64,000 bases of DNA from Sphagnum magellanicum (taxonomy: Eukaryota > Streptophyta > Sphagnopsida > Sphagnales > Sphagnaceae). The notes beneath the pieces were generated by a model. It ran no database searches. It saw only the letters and a program-made list of their open reading frames with translations, and was not told where the DNA came from. A program made the position numbers and the translations under genes. The stretch covers positions 806,001 through 870,000 of the forward strand of contig CM038916.1 in assembly GCA_021904315.1 (NCBI GenBank), written 5' to 3'. Positions 1 through 12,700 of the stretch are shown in pieces; positions within the stretch are counted from its first letter, which is position 1, and each line of letters opens with the position of its first letter.

Positions 1-2450
1 ATGAATCATTATGGGTGATGGGTGACCGATTAGAAGCAATTGTTTCCTTTTTGTCGGGCCTTGTGAGCATTGTATATGTGTGCAAATTTGTAAGGTCCAA
101 ACTGCAAACCAGCATTGGGTGAGTATTAGAAATTGCATCAAACCCTAAAATGGGCATTGGAGTGGTTGTTAAGGTTCATAACCATGAAACCGTGGGGTTT
201 AACACTCCAAACTAAGGAGCATCATGTCAACACAAAATCCAATTTTGTAAACTCGTGTTGTCTCGTTTTAGGTTCTAGTTCATGATTCTTTGAATGCAAA
301 GAAAAGACACATGGAATTTTGGGTCTAGTTGACAATCCAATACGGAGAACTTGAGGTCTTGATTTTGAACAATTTGTTACACTAGCAAGGCAAAAGAAGA
401 AGAATTATGGAAACTCAAATATCTCGCTAGGAAAAAATATAATCTTCAAAAAAGTCCTCTAAAAGAAAGAAACCAAAATCCTTCAAGATATTATAATAAC
501 TCTATAATAACTAATCTCAAGTTTCAACACAAGCCAAAATATCATCATCTTTCAAAAATCCTCATATAAAAATAAATAGACCTATTATTACTTAAGCGTC
601 AAAATCCCTTAAGCTACTATATATTCTAGAATGAATCTAAACACAATAATATCCTTGCCTTTGGTAGTAGGCAAGGCCAACAAACTCTTGAGCAATAATA
701 CCCCATTGATTTATACAATGGTCAGAGAAATAACCATTTTTCATTTCTTAATTTTTTTGTATAAGTGATTATTAAACAATTGGGTTTAAAAAATCAAAAA
801 AAAAAAAGGAAAAAGAGAAAGAAAGATTGATAACCTTCGTGGATTATAATCAAGTTGTCCAGGTAGCATATTAGAAACCAGTTATCAAAAACCGATACTA
901 ATAGGTCATCAATAACCGGCCTGATAACCAGGCCAAAACTCAATACCCGGCCAAACACGGGTCCAAACTCCAAACCCATTTTTCACAGGATGGGTTTAGG
1001 GTTAGGGTTAGGGTTAGGGTTCATCCATTGAAGTACAGGGTCATTTTGCTGATGCCAGAGGACCTGCTCTGATTGTCAGCTTGTGAAACTTGGGATTATG
1101 CCAAACTGACCTAATTAGGTCAAAATCATCAGACAAGTTTGCAAGAAGATACCAAAGCTTTTTCTGCACTCTTTTGTTTGCTGAATGAGAATTTTTTTTG
1201 GCTTCTCTGCAAGAGCATGAAGGACTGAGTGAGTACCATTGATCTGAACCTCTCTAGAGTTCTGAACTCTGAACCTCTAGACCTAGAGTCTGTTTGGCCA
1301 TGCCTCTTACTTAATAATAATAATAAGAGATGGGTCAGGAATCAAAACTTGAAGATCACTCAATTTGCACTTAAGCACAGCAATCAGTCAGGTTCATACA
1401 AGTACACACACATATCATGTCATCTGCAAAGATGCTGAATTCCTTATTAGAGCCAAGTATTTTTATTTTTTTTAAATAAATTTTTAATAAATTTTTTTAG
1501 GGGCCAATTTTGTGATGTATAAATTTTGACTTAATTTTCCCAAAAATTATAAAAATTATTCCCCAAAAACAAATTTCCCAAAAATTCATTTTTTTGTGGT
1601 GGGTCTAAACCCTAAACCCTAAAATGACAAATTTTGTCTGAAGGAAAAAGCACTGATTAGAGCCAGTGTTTTAATTTTTAAGTTTTTTATAAATTTGGGA
1701 AGTAGGTGGGTTGACCATCATGTAGTGGAGGAGTACTTAGCCAAATTTTGCTCGAGTTTTTAGAGGGTGGAATAGAAAATTTGGGATTCCTCTTATAATT
1801 TGGGGATTTGTTGGAACTAGTTCTCTAAACATTGTGACTTTAGGCTTTTTTTCCCTCATAATGTGACAACTTGTGGCCAATTTTTTTCCAAAAAAAAGAA
1901 CCCCCTTTGTATCTTTCACATCTTTCTTTTTTCCTCGCCAAGTTATGAAAATTTATCATTGATTATCCTATTACTTATTGGCCATTTATAAGATTTTTTT
2001 ATTTTTTTATTTTTTTTAGTATCATAAACATGTTTAGTAGTTTAAGATAGATAACTTATACTAGAAGAAATTTTGTCTAGATTTTCCAACTAGTTTTTAA
2101 CTTACACAACTAGTTTGTAGTTTATGCCATATATTACTTGGATGGTAATCTTTTGATTATGGATAAGGACAAGTTATCAAAAACTAGTCAATAAATGTCA
2201 AGGGTTTAAAAATCTTGGCTTTTGCACACCTAGTGCCAAAAAGGTTTAATTACTTACCATGTTTAATGGCATAATAGCCATGAAAAAACACATTCAACAA
2301 GATCAGGGTACCATGCTAAACAAAATTTGGGAACACGTAAATAATTGCCCAAGAGTTCCATTTGATCATTAGCCTAGCAAAAAAACGGGCAAATGTATCC
2401 CTAAGTGGCATCTCTCAATTATTTTTCTTTTGCAAATAATTTTTTTAAAG
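1..2450. other. AT-rich spacer, no gene seen
   Basis: Both strands were read and no coding signal was found. Open frames are short, have no recognisable motif and sit in low-complexity sequence. The stretch holds a short telomere-like tract near 1 kb and a second small cluster of CCCTAAA units near 1.61 kb. The segment at about 900-980 is briefly richer in CCGG-type words but shows no gene structure. Confidence 0.6.
992..1021 (+). repeat. Interstitial telomere-like tract
   Basis: The tract reads one TTTAGGG unit followed by four units spaced every 6 bases (TTAGGG). TTTAGGG is the usual plant telomere unit, and the six-base form is found in some plant lineages and in animals. At about 30 bases this is an internal short array, not a chromosome end. 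A related pair of CCCTAAA units lies at about 1606-1622 in the opposite orientation. Confidence 0.7.
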
Positions 2451-2454
2451 TGAT

Positions 2455-3200
2455 GCAACACATATTGGGTTTTTGGAGGATATATGTTGTTTGTGGTTAA
2501 GGGATTTTTGCCTATGAAGACTATTGAGTCCATATAGGCTACAAACATTAGCATATAGGTTATGTCCAAAGGTTGTGTTCCCATGCAAAAAGGTTTTTGT
2601 GAAGAAAATTTTGCCTACCTTAGTACCAAAAAACGATGGTGACAAATGTGAAGCTTGCATTGCCAAATTGCATATTAATCACATTTACATGTCAAAAGGG
2701 GTGCATGACATTTTTGTCATTGTTATTAACTTTCTTTCAAACAATTGGGAGGCAAAACATGTCACTATTGACCTCTTTGAGCTAACATACACTAGTGGGG
2801 CAACTACAGATCTAAAATCGCATTAGTTCTTGGACATGTTTTCATTGATTGAAAAATTGTTGCTTATGTGAAATATGAAAAGTCCAATTTGCAAACTTAT
2901 GCAAGTGCTTTGAATTCAATTGTATCATGTCATATATTAACCATGTTGAAGCCATTTAATGGCTCATGCTGTGGCCATCCACTTTCAAAAGCATGTTAAT
3001 ATGCTACTATAGATGACAAAATGGCTTATAGTTTGAACTATGCATTTATAAAATCTACCCAAGTTAGCATCCAAAAATGCATTACTTGGTCAAAAAAATC
3101 TACCAAGAGTAAGCAAGCATGGGACAAAGCTTGCATTGATTTTTAATTAAATTTCAAAAAATTAAACACATATGAAATAAAAGCATGCAAATGTGCCTGA
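2455..3200 (+). mobile_element. Decayed hAT-like transposase fragment (copy 1)
   Basis: Conceptual translation gives successive pieces of a plant hAT-like transposase, broken by frameshifts and stops. In order these are VVKGFLPMKT, then RLCPKVVFPCKK with ILPTLVPK, then the MSKGVHDIFVIVINF block and KHVTIDLFE. After a frameshift near 2830 come AYVKYEKSNLQT, SALNSIVSC, GHPLSKAC and IQKCITWSKKS. A TAA interrupts the motif after GHPLSKAC where Gln is usual, and another ends the WDKACIDF piece. About 745 bases survive. The missing remainder and the stops mean the copy cannot encode active transposase. The family assignment rests on remembered similarity to plant BED-finger/hAT-like proteins. The copy at 37.2-38.6 kb shares the same block order. 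No terminal inverted repeats or target duplications were identified. Confidence 0.7.
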
Positions 3201-6200
3201 TCCTAATGGTACAATTTTATGACCATTGTTATACTAGCACAACAAATTTTTATTTGTTTGACGTGCATCTTTCTTTTCTTGCGCGGGATGATTGTGTCAC
3301 TTGGCTTATTTGTTGCTAGTGTCTTATGTGTTTTGTTTGTTTTTGTCAAGTTCAAGGATGTGAGCCAAAGGGGTAAAAGATCAAACATCATGGAACAAAA
3401 GGGGAGTTGTTAAAAACTCAAAAAATTGACAAAATATATTCATTTTGATGTTTCACTATTTGTGCTAGATTATTTTAGTTTAGACATAATGTTATAATAA
3501 AAATTGCAAAAAAAAATTCATGTAACTTTTAAGAACTTTGTGTCTTGGAGTTTAAAAAACAAGTTTCTTTTTTTGGTCAAAAACTTGGGTCATGGTTTGA
3601 CAAAGTATTTGTTACATAACATGTGAATATATTATTCAAGCATTTGTTAAAGAAACTATCTAATGCACCTAGCAACATCGTTAATACAAACCCATTCCAC
3701 CGCCTCATAGCCGCCCGACCTAGGGTTTCAAATACCTAGACCTAGGCAATTATGTAAAAAAACCTAAAATAAAATACCCAAACCCAACCAGTTCTTGAAT
3801 TTTATTTTTGTCTAAGACCCAAACCCAATTATTACATAATACATGAACAGTTTCAACATAATTTTTTTTTTTTAAATTTCCAAATTTTTGAGAAAAATTT
3901 TATTACTTGTGTCAAATTTTTTGAAATTATTATAAAATTAATAATCTGCATGTTTTCAACTATCGAATTAGACTATCCCATAAACATAACAAGAGTGTGC
4001 TTATTATTTTTTAATATAACCATTACCTGCCAAAATTTTCAGAATTAAAAAATCAAGTGCCAAAGTTAGTTTTTTAGATTTAATTAATTATTCAATAGTT
4101 TGTTGCAAAATCCAATCATGGAGTACGATGTTAAGAAAATCAAATACTCGGCCCGACACTAGTTTTTACTAGGGTTACCTATCTATTAACAACCTGCTTG
4201 TCAATCAATCAAGCTAACCACCATGGTTAGTTAGGGAATTGGAACCCAACAGAAAACTGTTTTGTAACCACTTACCAGCCTTCATGTTGTGCTGGTGCTT
4301 GTTGGTTCACAATAGCCCAATTTGGGGGCTGCCAAAAACTTTAGGAACCTGACCTTTGGGCAACCTGCAATGCTCCCAGTTTTTGGTCCAGTCCCAAAAA
4401 TTGTGATGTAGCTAAAGTGGTGATCATCCATAGGAAGATTTAGCCAAATTTGGCTACAAACCCAATATGAAAATACAAATATTAAACCATCCTTTTTATG
4501 CTTTGGGCTTCTTATTGGAACCAAATATAGAAATTTGGTTATTTTCACTATTTTCTTTTCTGACTTCTGGCAATTGAAACCCCCCCAAAATCACTTCATT
4601 TTCAAATTTTTCATTTTGAATCTTGCTTTATGGCAAAATTTTGCCAAGAAAATAAAAAAAACTTCAACCATGCAATTAATCTTGAAAAAGGAGGTGAATT
4701 GAAGTCAGACAAACTTGATAATTGTTGGGGTTTGTGAGCAAATCCCACTCAAGGGGATTGGTGTAAAATCCATGTAGTGTACCTCTTTTGAAAATGATGT
4801 CATTTTCTTGCACAACAACACATCTTGTACAACAACAGACCGTTTTGTTTGAAATTGTCAAATACGGTGAAAACTCTTTGTTGAAACCAAGTTTAGTTAT
4901 TTATTTTGAACCCCACCCAATGCCCATAAAACTAAAACTGGGACTGCACATAGGTGGGAAACAAATACTAGCAGACCACATGGGCCAATCATATTTATTA
5001 CACTCTTCTCTGGCAAGTGACCAACTTTGTTGTGCCTTTTATCAAGCTTAGCATGTTTTGACTTTTCTTCATCCAATTTTAATTTGTAGGACCACATACT
5101 GAGCACAGGTGGAGCTGCTCTTATGTAATTAAAATATTTGTTCGGAATACGATATATATATACCAGGGTTTTTGGAGTTATTTATGAGGGTTTTAGGATG
5201 GTTAGTTTTAACTTGGTGGCAATGGCACATCATATAGCACTTCCAAAATGAGGCTTATGAAGTGCCATCGCCACCAAAATTAACCACTTGACAAATTTTA
5301 TTTTACTTTTTTTTGGGGCACAAATGGAAATCTCCAATCCAAAAGAAGAAGACCATTACAATGAGGGACCATGGGAACAATTAACCCCACCCTAGAATAC
5401 ACACAAGGTCATTGTGCTCAAGCCATATATATACATGAGATTGTAATACCCTCTTAGCAAAGTCCAAAGGTGACTAAACTTCTTTAATTTGTGAGATAAC
5501 CTCTTGTTAAACATGCATTATTGTAGGCTAAGTGCTTTCCACTTGCAAGTGGTGTAAGGAGGTGACCTGAGTCTAAAGAAAAATGTGAAGGCTATATATC
5601 TCCCATATCAACTTGACCTTTGAGCATATCCAAAACTTGTGAGCAGTTGTTTCAGGTATTGCAAGTGTGCAAAAGGGATAGTCGGTTGAACATCTTAGTT
5701 TATTTTGGCTCTCAAGAAATCAACTACCCAACACTTGGTGCCATAGTGACTAGAACCGACCTTTTGCCTGGTCATCTCAATTGGAAACTTGGTGACAATT
5801 TGTCATCCGCAATTCATGTATGTTGCGACACATCTCTCTCTCTCTTCTAGGTTTGAGCATCTTCCTTCCCAATTGAGACAAAGTCGTATGTTTCATCAAC
5901 TCCTCCTAGCCAATATTCCATGTCCACATTTCAAGGTCAAATTTGAACTCTTGGAGGGGTCCATATAACAAATGACAAGTTTACAAGTTTCATAACATTG
6001 ATTGGACTTCAATCACCCAAAGGAAAGTAGTAAAAAAATGTATGTGAATACAATACTACCACCTCCACTACCATCACCAAGTTGAACTTATCTCAAATTT
6101 TCCATAGTTTGATAATAAGTTACTAACTTAGTGTGGAATGAAAATGAGTCATTTGTTCAACAATACATATCATCTAGTCATTGAATTAGTGCACAACAAC

Positions 6201-6490
6201 AATTGTCACAATAATTCCTAGAGTGTTGAGTATTAAGACCATATAATAAGCATACCACAAAATATAACATGAAATATTCAAATAAACTTTTGCAAGGGGA
6301 ATATGCTGCCTTAATGTATGTCTTCTTTGCATGTCATATGAGTATGAAGAAGTGAATTTTTTTTTTTTGAAGTGTAATAGGAATGCTTAAATGCAAGTTG
6401 AAACTAGTCTTATATGGTTACTAGAATTTATAATGAACCACTAGTTTTGGTTTTATGGGAATAAAAAAAACAAAGATAAAAAAGCCATTG
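3201..6490. other. AT-rich spacer, no gene seen
   Basis: Only short unrelated open frames are present, for example at 4788-5051 and 5620-5850, and none shows a recognisable motif or splice pattern. Base composition is uniformly AT-rich with A and T runs. The segment 4700-5850 is a little less AT-rich and could hold a very old relic, but no family could be named. Confidence 0.5.
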
Positions 6491-6494
6491 GCTT

Positions 6495-6710
6495 CTATTG
6501 TTTCAAAAACCTCAAAGAACTGTTGGTTTCATTAAAGATCAAGTAAGGACCAGCTGGTTTTATAGGTGGTTGTTGGATCTTTTCAAAAAATTGAGTACCA
6601 TAGTTATGTATTAGAATTGGTTCTTTGACATCTTTTTTGTGAATTACAGTTTTGAACCTTGACACCCATCTTGACAACCATCAAGGGTTCATGTTTACGA
6701 TAACTACTCA
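6495..6710 (+). repeat. Dispersed repeat A, copy 1
   Basis: This stretch aligns by eye with 8985-9195 in the same orientation. Shared words occur in the same order: TTTCAAAAACCTCAAA, then a TTTTATAGGT(A/G)GTT block, then a TTTTTTCAA block, AAATTGGTT or GAATTGGTT, and ACCATCAA/ACCATTGA followed by a T-rich tail. The copies are diverged with small indels. The type of element is unknown. Confidence 0.5.
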
Positions 6711-7454
6711 ACACTAGTCCAAACAAATGTTTGCAAGTTTTGGGAATTAGGCAAGTTTTTGTTATAGGTTATGTTCTTTGGTATTTAAACGAAAGGTCTC
6801 AAGTGTTGTTGGAATCACCATTCAAACCTAACCAAACATTTGTGTTCTTTTCAAATTTGAATTAGAACATAAACAAGGGTGATGCTTCATTTTGAATAGG
6901 TTCAAGTTCTTTATGTAGATAAATACAATTTTATTTTTTTAAAGTACAAGCTTGGCCCTATTTTTAAGGCAAGTTTATTGGTTTTGATTGATTGTACATA
7001 ATTAATATTTAATAATGAATTGTACAAACTAGTTGAACAAAATTATTTTTTATATCTTATTTTTTTAAATGTAGTTATGTGTAAGGGAGATGGAACTGGA
7101 CTTGGTTTAAAATCCAATTGGGTCTAAAAAATTTATGAAAATGACTAGAACCAAAGGTTATTGAAATCCAAATAATCGATCTCATGAATAAATTGAAAGT
7201 TTAATAATAAATAAATAAATACAAACCAAAGGTTCCTTTTGAAATCAAAAACTAAATAACAATAGTTGAAACCTATGAACACAATTGATGTACAATGAAT
7301 TGCTTATGAGTAAAGGCCTAAATGATTGGGAGTTATCCAATGGAAATATACACTTAATAAACAACAAAATATGAATGATGACACCCATATGAACATGTAA
7401 AATATATAATGAGCATGACCCTTTTGGACTTATATATTGGCAAATATATTTATG

Positions 7455-7870
7455 AAGGAAAGTAGATTGTTTGATTTGTTTATCATGTTGAAATTTCCCA
7501 AATCAAATCATAATGCCTTTTATCACACTTTCAATATCATTCAAATACCCTAAATGAGTAGGGGTGCACCAAGTTGGTTTAATCATGTTTTGATCTATGA
7601 TGGTGATAGAGAAGTTATAAAATATTGAACAACTTTTTCATTAAAAATTAATTTGACTCAACACTAAAAATTATAGGGGACTTTTGGTGCATTCTTAGTA
7701 TTGTGGGAAAGCCTTCAATGAGTAGAATTTAATGAAGGTGATTTGGAATTTTTGAGATCTAAAAGGTGGGGAGATATTAAAATTTGAATAATTTTTGTGA
7801 TTGAAAATTCAATTAAATTACAAAAAATGGTTTTGGAAGGAAAAAGTAATTGGGTATGTTTTGTTAAGCA
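7455..7870 (+). repeat. Dispersed repeat B, copy 1
   Basis: Its start (TGTTTGATTTGTTTATCATG, then CCCAAATCA) and end (CAATGAGTAGAATTTAAT, GGGGAGATATT, AATTGGGTATG) match 62585-62825 in order and orientation. This copy carries about 120 extra bases at roughly 7556-7680 that are absent from the other copy. No protein motif is visible, so it may be a non-autonomous element or part of a long terminal repeat. Confidence 0.6.
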
Positions 7871-8984
7871 TGATTTTTTTTCTTAACAATTACAAACATT
7901 TGAAGACAATTTTTTTAGGTAATAAAAAACCAAGTGATACAAAGGCACTACATAACCTATGCACCTATTATTAATTTAGTAGTAATGCATCTATCCTACA
8001 AAGTAATGATTGGAAATATTTCTAGGCTTGCTTCAACATTAATTATTTATATGTCCCAAAGCTTATTAACTCAAACTTCACAAGTCATATGGGTCTTGGT
8101 TTGCTAGAGGTGCTATAAGACATTGTCCATGCATATCCATTGTTAAATTTAGTATAAGATTTACAACTAGATTGGTATTAATTATGTGAATTTTGACAAT
8201 TGAAAGTGGGAATACAACAAGTTCAATATATGAAAACACAATGCAAAATATAAGTTTGATATATATTTTACATGTTATTTAGCTAGTATTTAAATTTGTC
8301 AAAATATCAACACGCTTTTTTTTAATAACCCAATTTTAATTGTAAAGTCCATGAGTTGAATACCAAACTTTGAAAATACTTGTTCATTTTTTTGGTCCAC
8401 TTTAGTGAACCAATACCCACATAGCTTTCCTAAATCAACTTAATGACCTTCAAAAGCTAGTTGGCCATGATAACATGTGTATAATCCAATAATATCATTT
8501 CCATTCCTTAAAATTTGGCCATGATAGAGTATGTAGAATTGAATAAGACCATTTCCATTCCTTAAATTTTAATATTTTAAAAAAGGTTTCCACTCGAATT
8601 TCTATAAAAAAGAATCCCTTTCTCTTTCATGAAAGAATCATTTCCTCTTTGCTTATGGTGAAAATGATTTCATCCAAATTTGTCAATTTTTTTGAAAATC
8701 ATTTGAATTTTTTGTATAAGATCTAGATCATATATCCACAAGATTGCAAAGATAATTGAACATGAATAACAATTTGAAAATAAATTTTTTGTGTTAGTTC
8801 TAGCAAAACCAAAACAAACACAATACGTAGTAGAAGAAGAAGAAAATGGAGTCATAACCAACTAATGTTATGTGGTTATTTGAATTATAACTTGAATCAA
8901 TAGTTCCAATTTTTTTTTAATTATTCAAAATTAGGGAATCACCAATTCCTTTTTTTTAAATATCAAAATAAAAAAACCACCAAT

Positions 8985-9195
8985 TTTGATAATTTCAAAA
9001 ACCTCAAAAAAGTAATAGTTTTCATGAAAGAATCATTAAAGGATTGAAATTTTTTATAGGTAGTTATTTGATTTTTTCAAGTTTTAAAAAAAAATTGTTC
9101 TACATTAAAATTGGTTTTTTAACCGTAGAAAACCATTATTATGGACCATAAGAATCACCTTAATAACCATTGAGGTTTGTTCCTACTTCTAATAA
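8985..9195 (+). repeat. Dispersed repeat A, copy 2
   Basis: Diverged second copy of the repeat at 6495-6710, in the same orientation. It carries extra A and T runs, and the TTTCAAAAACCTCAAA start is preserved. Confidence 0.5.
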
Positions 9196-9204
9196 CTACC
9201 AACA

Positions 9205-9272
9205 ATATTGGTCATAACCTTATATGCATCACTTGCAAAATACTAGACCATCACCTTCATCATGAATGGCAA
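9205..9272 (+). repeat. Local direct repeat C, copy 1
   Basis: The module begins GTCATAACCTTAT, then CATCACTTGCAAAATAC, then ACCATCACCTTCATCA. It recurs about 450 bases downstream at 9654-9715. Sequence before each copy (AAACCAAAACAAACA near 8808 and near 9621) is also partly shared, so this looks like an old local duplication of several hundred bases. Confidence 0.5.
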
Positions 9273-9653
9273 CAATTTCAAAATCAATAGGAAAAATTAA
9301 TCACAATGTTAACTAGCAATGAAAAGAAATAACTTGATTTGCTAATATCCTCATTAAAGTTGTAAAAAGCTTATGAAAGTAAGCTTCACTTCATTTTATC
9401 TTAACCCTCTACAAATAAACATCAAGTCATATAAAGAGACCCATGTGTAAAGGAGAATAGTTTAGGACCTATTGGCCTTCAACATATATATGTTTAAGCA
9501 CACCATTGGTGAAATGTGTTAAATTTGCTTTAGCCATTTGAAAGCAAGTCTATGAGATTGCAAATGAAAAAGATTCCATAGTAACATTTTGATGTGAATT
9601 GTTGTGTTCAATTCTAGAAAAACCAAAACAAACATAACAAGATCACTTATTAC

Positions 9654-9715
9654 AGTCATAACCTTATTAACATCATTTGCAAAGTACCATACCATTGCTT
9701 CATCAAGAAATGTTC
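9654..9715 (+). repeat. Local direct repeat C, copy 2
   Basis: Second copy of the module at 9205-9272, reading GTCATAACCTTAT, CATCATTTGCAAAGTAC and ACCATTGCTTCATCA. Confidence 0.5.
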
Positions 9716-12700
9716 ATGACTTGTTACCATTAGTCCCCACTCTCTTCATCAATTGTCTTTAAAAAAGAAGGATAGACAAACATAAGATAATATATTCAAT
9801 TTTTTACATCCTTATAAGTAGTAGCCCAAGAAACAACAATGAGTCAATTTAATCAAAGTAGTGTGTACCCATGGGCAATATGATAAATTAGGGAAAGGCC
9901 CATCCTCTTTAATTCATAACAAACAAAAATGATGAATTATGAATTGAGGTCATGTTGAACTTGTTTAATAATGATTTTTTTTTATAAGCTCATGCAATAC
10001 TCCTATTTTGATGTGTTCCATTCTATACTATTCTTTGGTGCAAATAGTTCCTGTGTCATGATTTGTCAAATTTACATTGAATTGAACAATTTTTTTTTTG
10101 CTTCATGAAACAATCTAAATCCTAGAAACATGAATGCATTTTGTAAATTATTGACTTATAGTTCCTTTTTTATTTATTTATCTTGTATAAGAATTTTCTT
10201 ATGAGACTACAAATGGCCAAATGATTAAAATGTCTTTGAATTAACTATTAATTTTTTTTCAATATTTTGAAGCAATCACATAGGTGTTTGGGTAAAATGC
10301 ATGACAAACTTGTAGGCAACAAGTGCATTCATATATGAATGTCAAGTAGTTGCACTCTTTAATCCTCCACTATTACACGCATGGATTTGTGTTATGTGGG
10401 AGGGAAATCGTTACTTGTGGTTTTGTGTTTACAAAAGCTCCAATTACAATTAAAACCTTTTGGCCTCTAAGGTTATTTAGGATCTTGAAGTTCAATAAAT
10501 GTTAATTATGTTGAATCATTGCTAGAAAATTGGGTGTAGTTGACTCATTCAATTCACTATGGGACCCTAAAAGTGGGATAGGTCACCATACCCTTGTAGT
10601 ATTTCATCTTGGGTGAAACTCAAGTCATTTAAATGTCCACCTTTTTTGTAAAGAATTCAATAATGTAAGCAATTCACTAGGGTAACTCATTACTTGCTTA
10701 ATTTTTTGTATAATTCAAACAATTATTATAATTATAAATAAAATATTTTAAAATTAATTTATATATTCTTGGGATTTATCCAAAATATGGCTTCAAGAAG
10801 TTCATTATATCATTATATTTTTTTAATGTAAATTTAACAAACATGGCAAAATGACATGTCCTTTTTCATGAACGACCTTATTTATTTCTTAAAAACTACC
10901 TCATTATTTTCTCCTCACCACATACTTGGACATTTTTTCATGTCCATGTTATATAATAAAATCAAAATTAAGATCGACATAAATAATGATGAACCACTAT
11001 AAACCATATGAAAACATATGAAGGATGGGGGTGGGGGTTTGGGGATATTATTAAAGTGATAAACCTCCATTTCCTTTACCAATAGTCTAACGTCTTTTTC
11101 ACATCTTCAAAGTAATGCTTAAATTCAAAAAAAATAAAACTATTAAAATACATTCCATTAATCCATAATTTTTCTCATGGCCATGGGGTTTTAGTTGCAT
11201 TGTGATTATGTATATAATTATTAAATGTATGTATGTTAAATGTGTATATTTTTAATACATGATATTGTATATATAATGTATATATATTATATTAAAATGA
11301 TTATATAACATAATATGAAATTAAAACAGTATAATAAAATGAAATTTTCACATTTCATTTTTGTTTGCCATAAATTATTTTGTATAAACACATGTTGCAA
11401 CTTGTCAAAACATATTTTCTCATAAAAATTTCTTTTGAATTATTGGTAATCAATGCAATTCAAATGTGTTTTTTTTTCAAATAGTTTGAAATTTTATATG
11501 TTTATTTATCATACATGTGTAAACATTTGAAAAAACCTCAAGAATGAAATTTCATTTGTTTCATTTGAACAAGTATGAGTTCAAGAAAACATATGTCAAG
11601 TTTGGTTTGTAAAATAATTAAGTGTAACTGTGATATATATAATCTTTGACACATTTGATCATAATGTTAAATGGTAGTTGGTTGCAAAGACAATTGTTTC
11701 CAAAAATACCAAGGTTCAAATGTTGATACCAACAACCATAAACATACCATGTGTTGATCATATACATGTCATAAGCTAGCCGTATATAAATTAAATGTCG
11801 ACCATATACATGTTGTATAATTTCAAAAGACAATTCATATAATAATAATAACATGAAACTTTTGAAAGTTTGAAATATCACTTAATTCCATTACAACAAA
11901 TGAATTATTTGAGAAAATGCTAACATTACACCAATATGCATTCAAATTCACTGTGTTTCATTAAATTTTGAGTGAAATTGGACAAATTTACCATAATGAA
12001 AGTGGCCAACCATTTAGTAAACATGGACTAGTTGTTATGAATAGATGAATTCATTAATTAGTAATCAAATTCAATAATAGTTAAATCATCAATAATAATT
12101 CACTAATAATTAATTATGAACCTAATTAAACATTTAAGAACCTTCATTAAACTACTTAGCCTAAATTAAAAACTTAGCCCACCAACTTAAGGTGCAAATG
12201 TGAAGATTTAAACCTTTCACCTCCTCTCACTTTCATGTTTAAAGAATAAATCCTTGACCATTGAATCACTATTTAAATGAATGATTTCTTTCCATCATCA
12301 CATATTATTATGCATATTCTTTTTTACCTTAAGCTATTCTTAACATTTTTTGGCTATTATACTATAGGTTATTCTTGGTTATTTTAGGTTATTTTACCAT
12401 AGATTATTATCAGTTATTCTATCATAGGCAATTGTTGGCTTTCTAAGGTGTTTTGTTTTTAATTATTTTTGTTATTCTATCATAAACTATTATTGGCTAT
12501 TTTTATCTTAATTTATTGTTAGTTATTTAGGTTATTTTATGATAATTTATTGTTGGTAATTCTATTGTAAGTTATTTTAAATTATTTACCATAAACTATT
12601 TTTGGCCATTTAATCATAGGTTATTGTTGCCCATTTTATATTATTTACCATAGGTTATTTTGGATATTTTATCATAGGCTATTGTTGCCTATTCTATATT

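Noticed and set aside
992..1021. Chromosome end
   Set aside because: Only about five telomere-like units are present and ordinary sequence continues on both sides.
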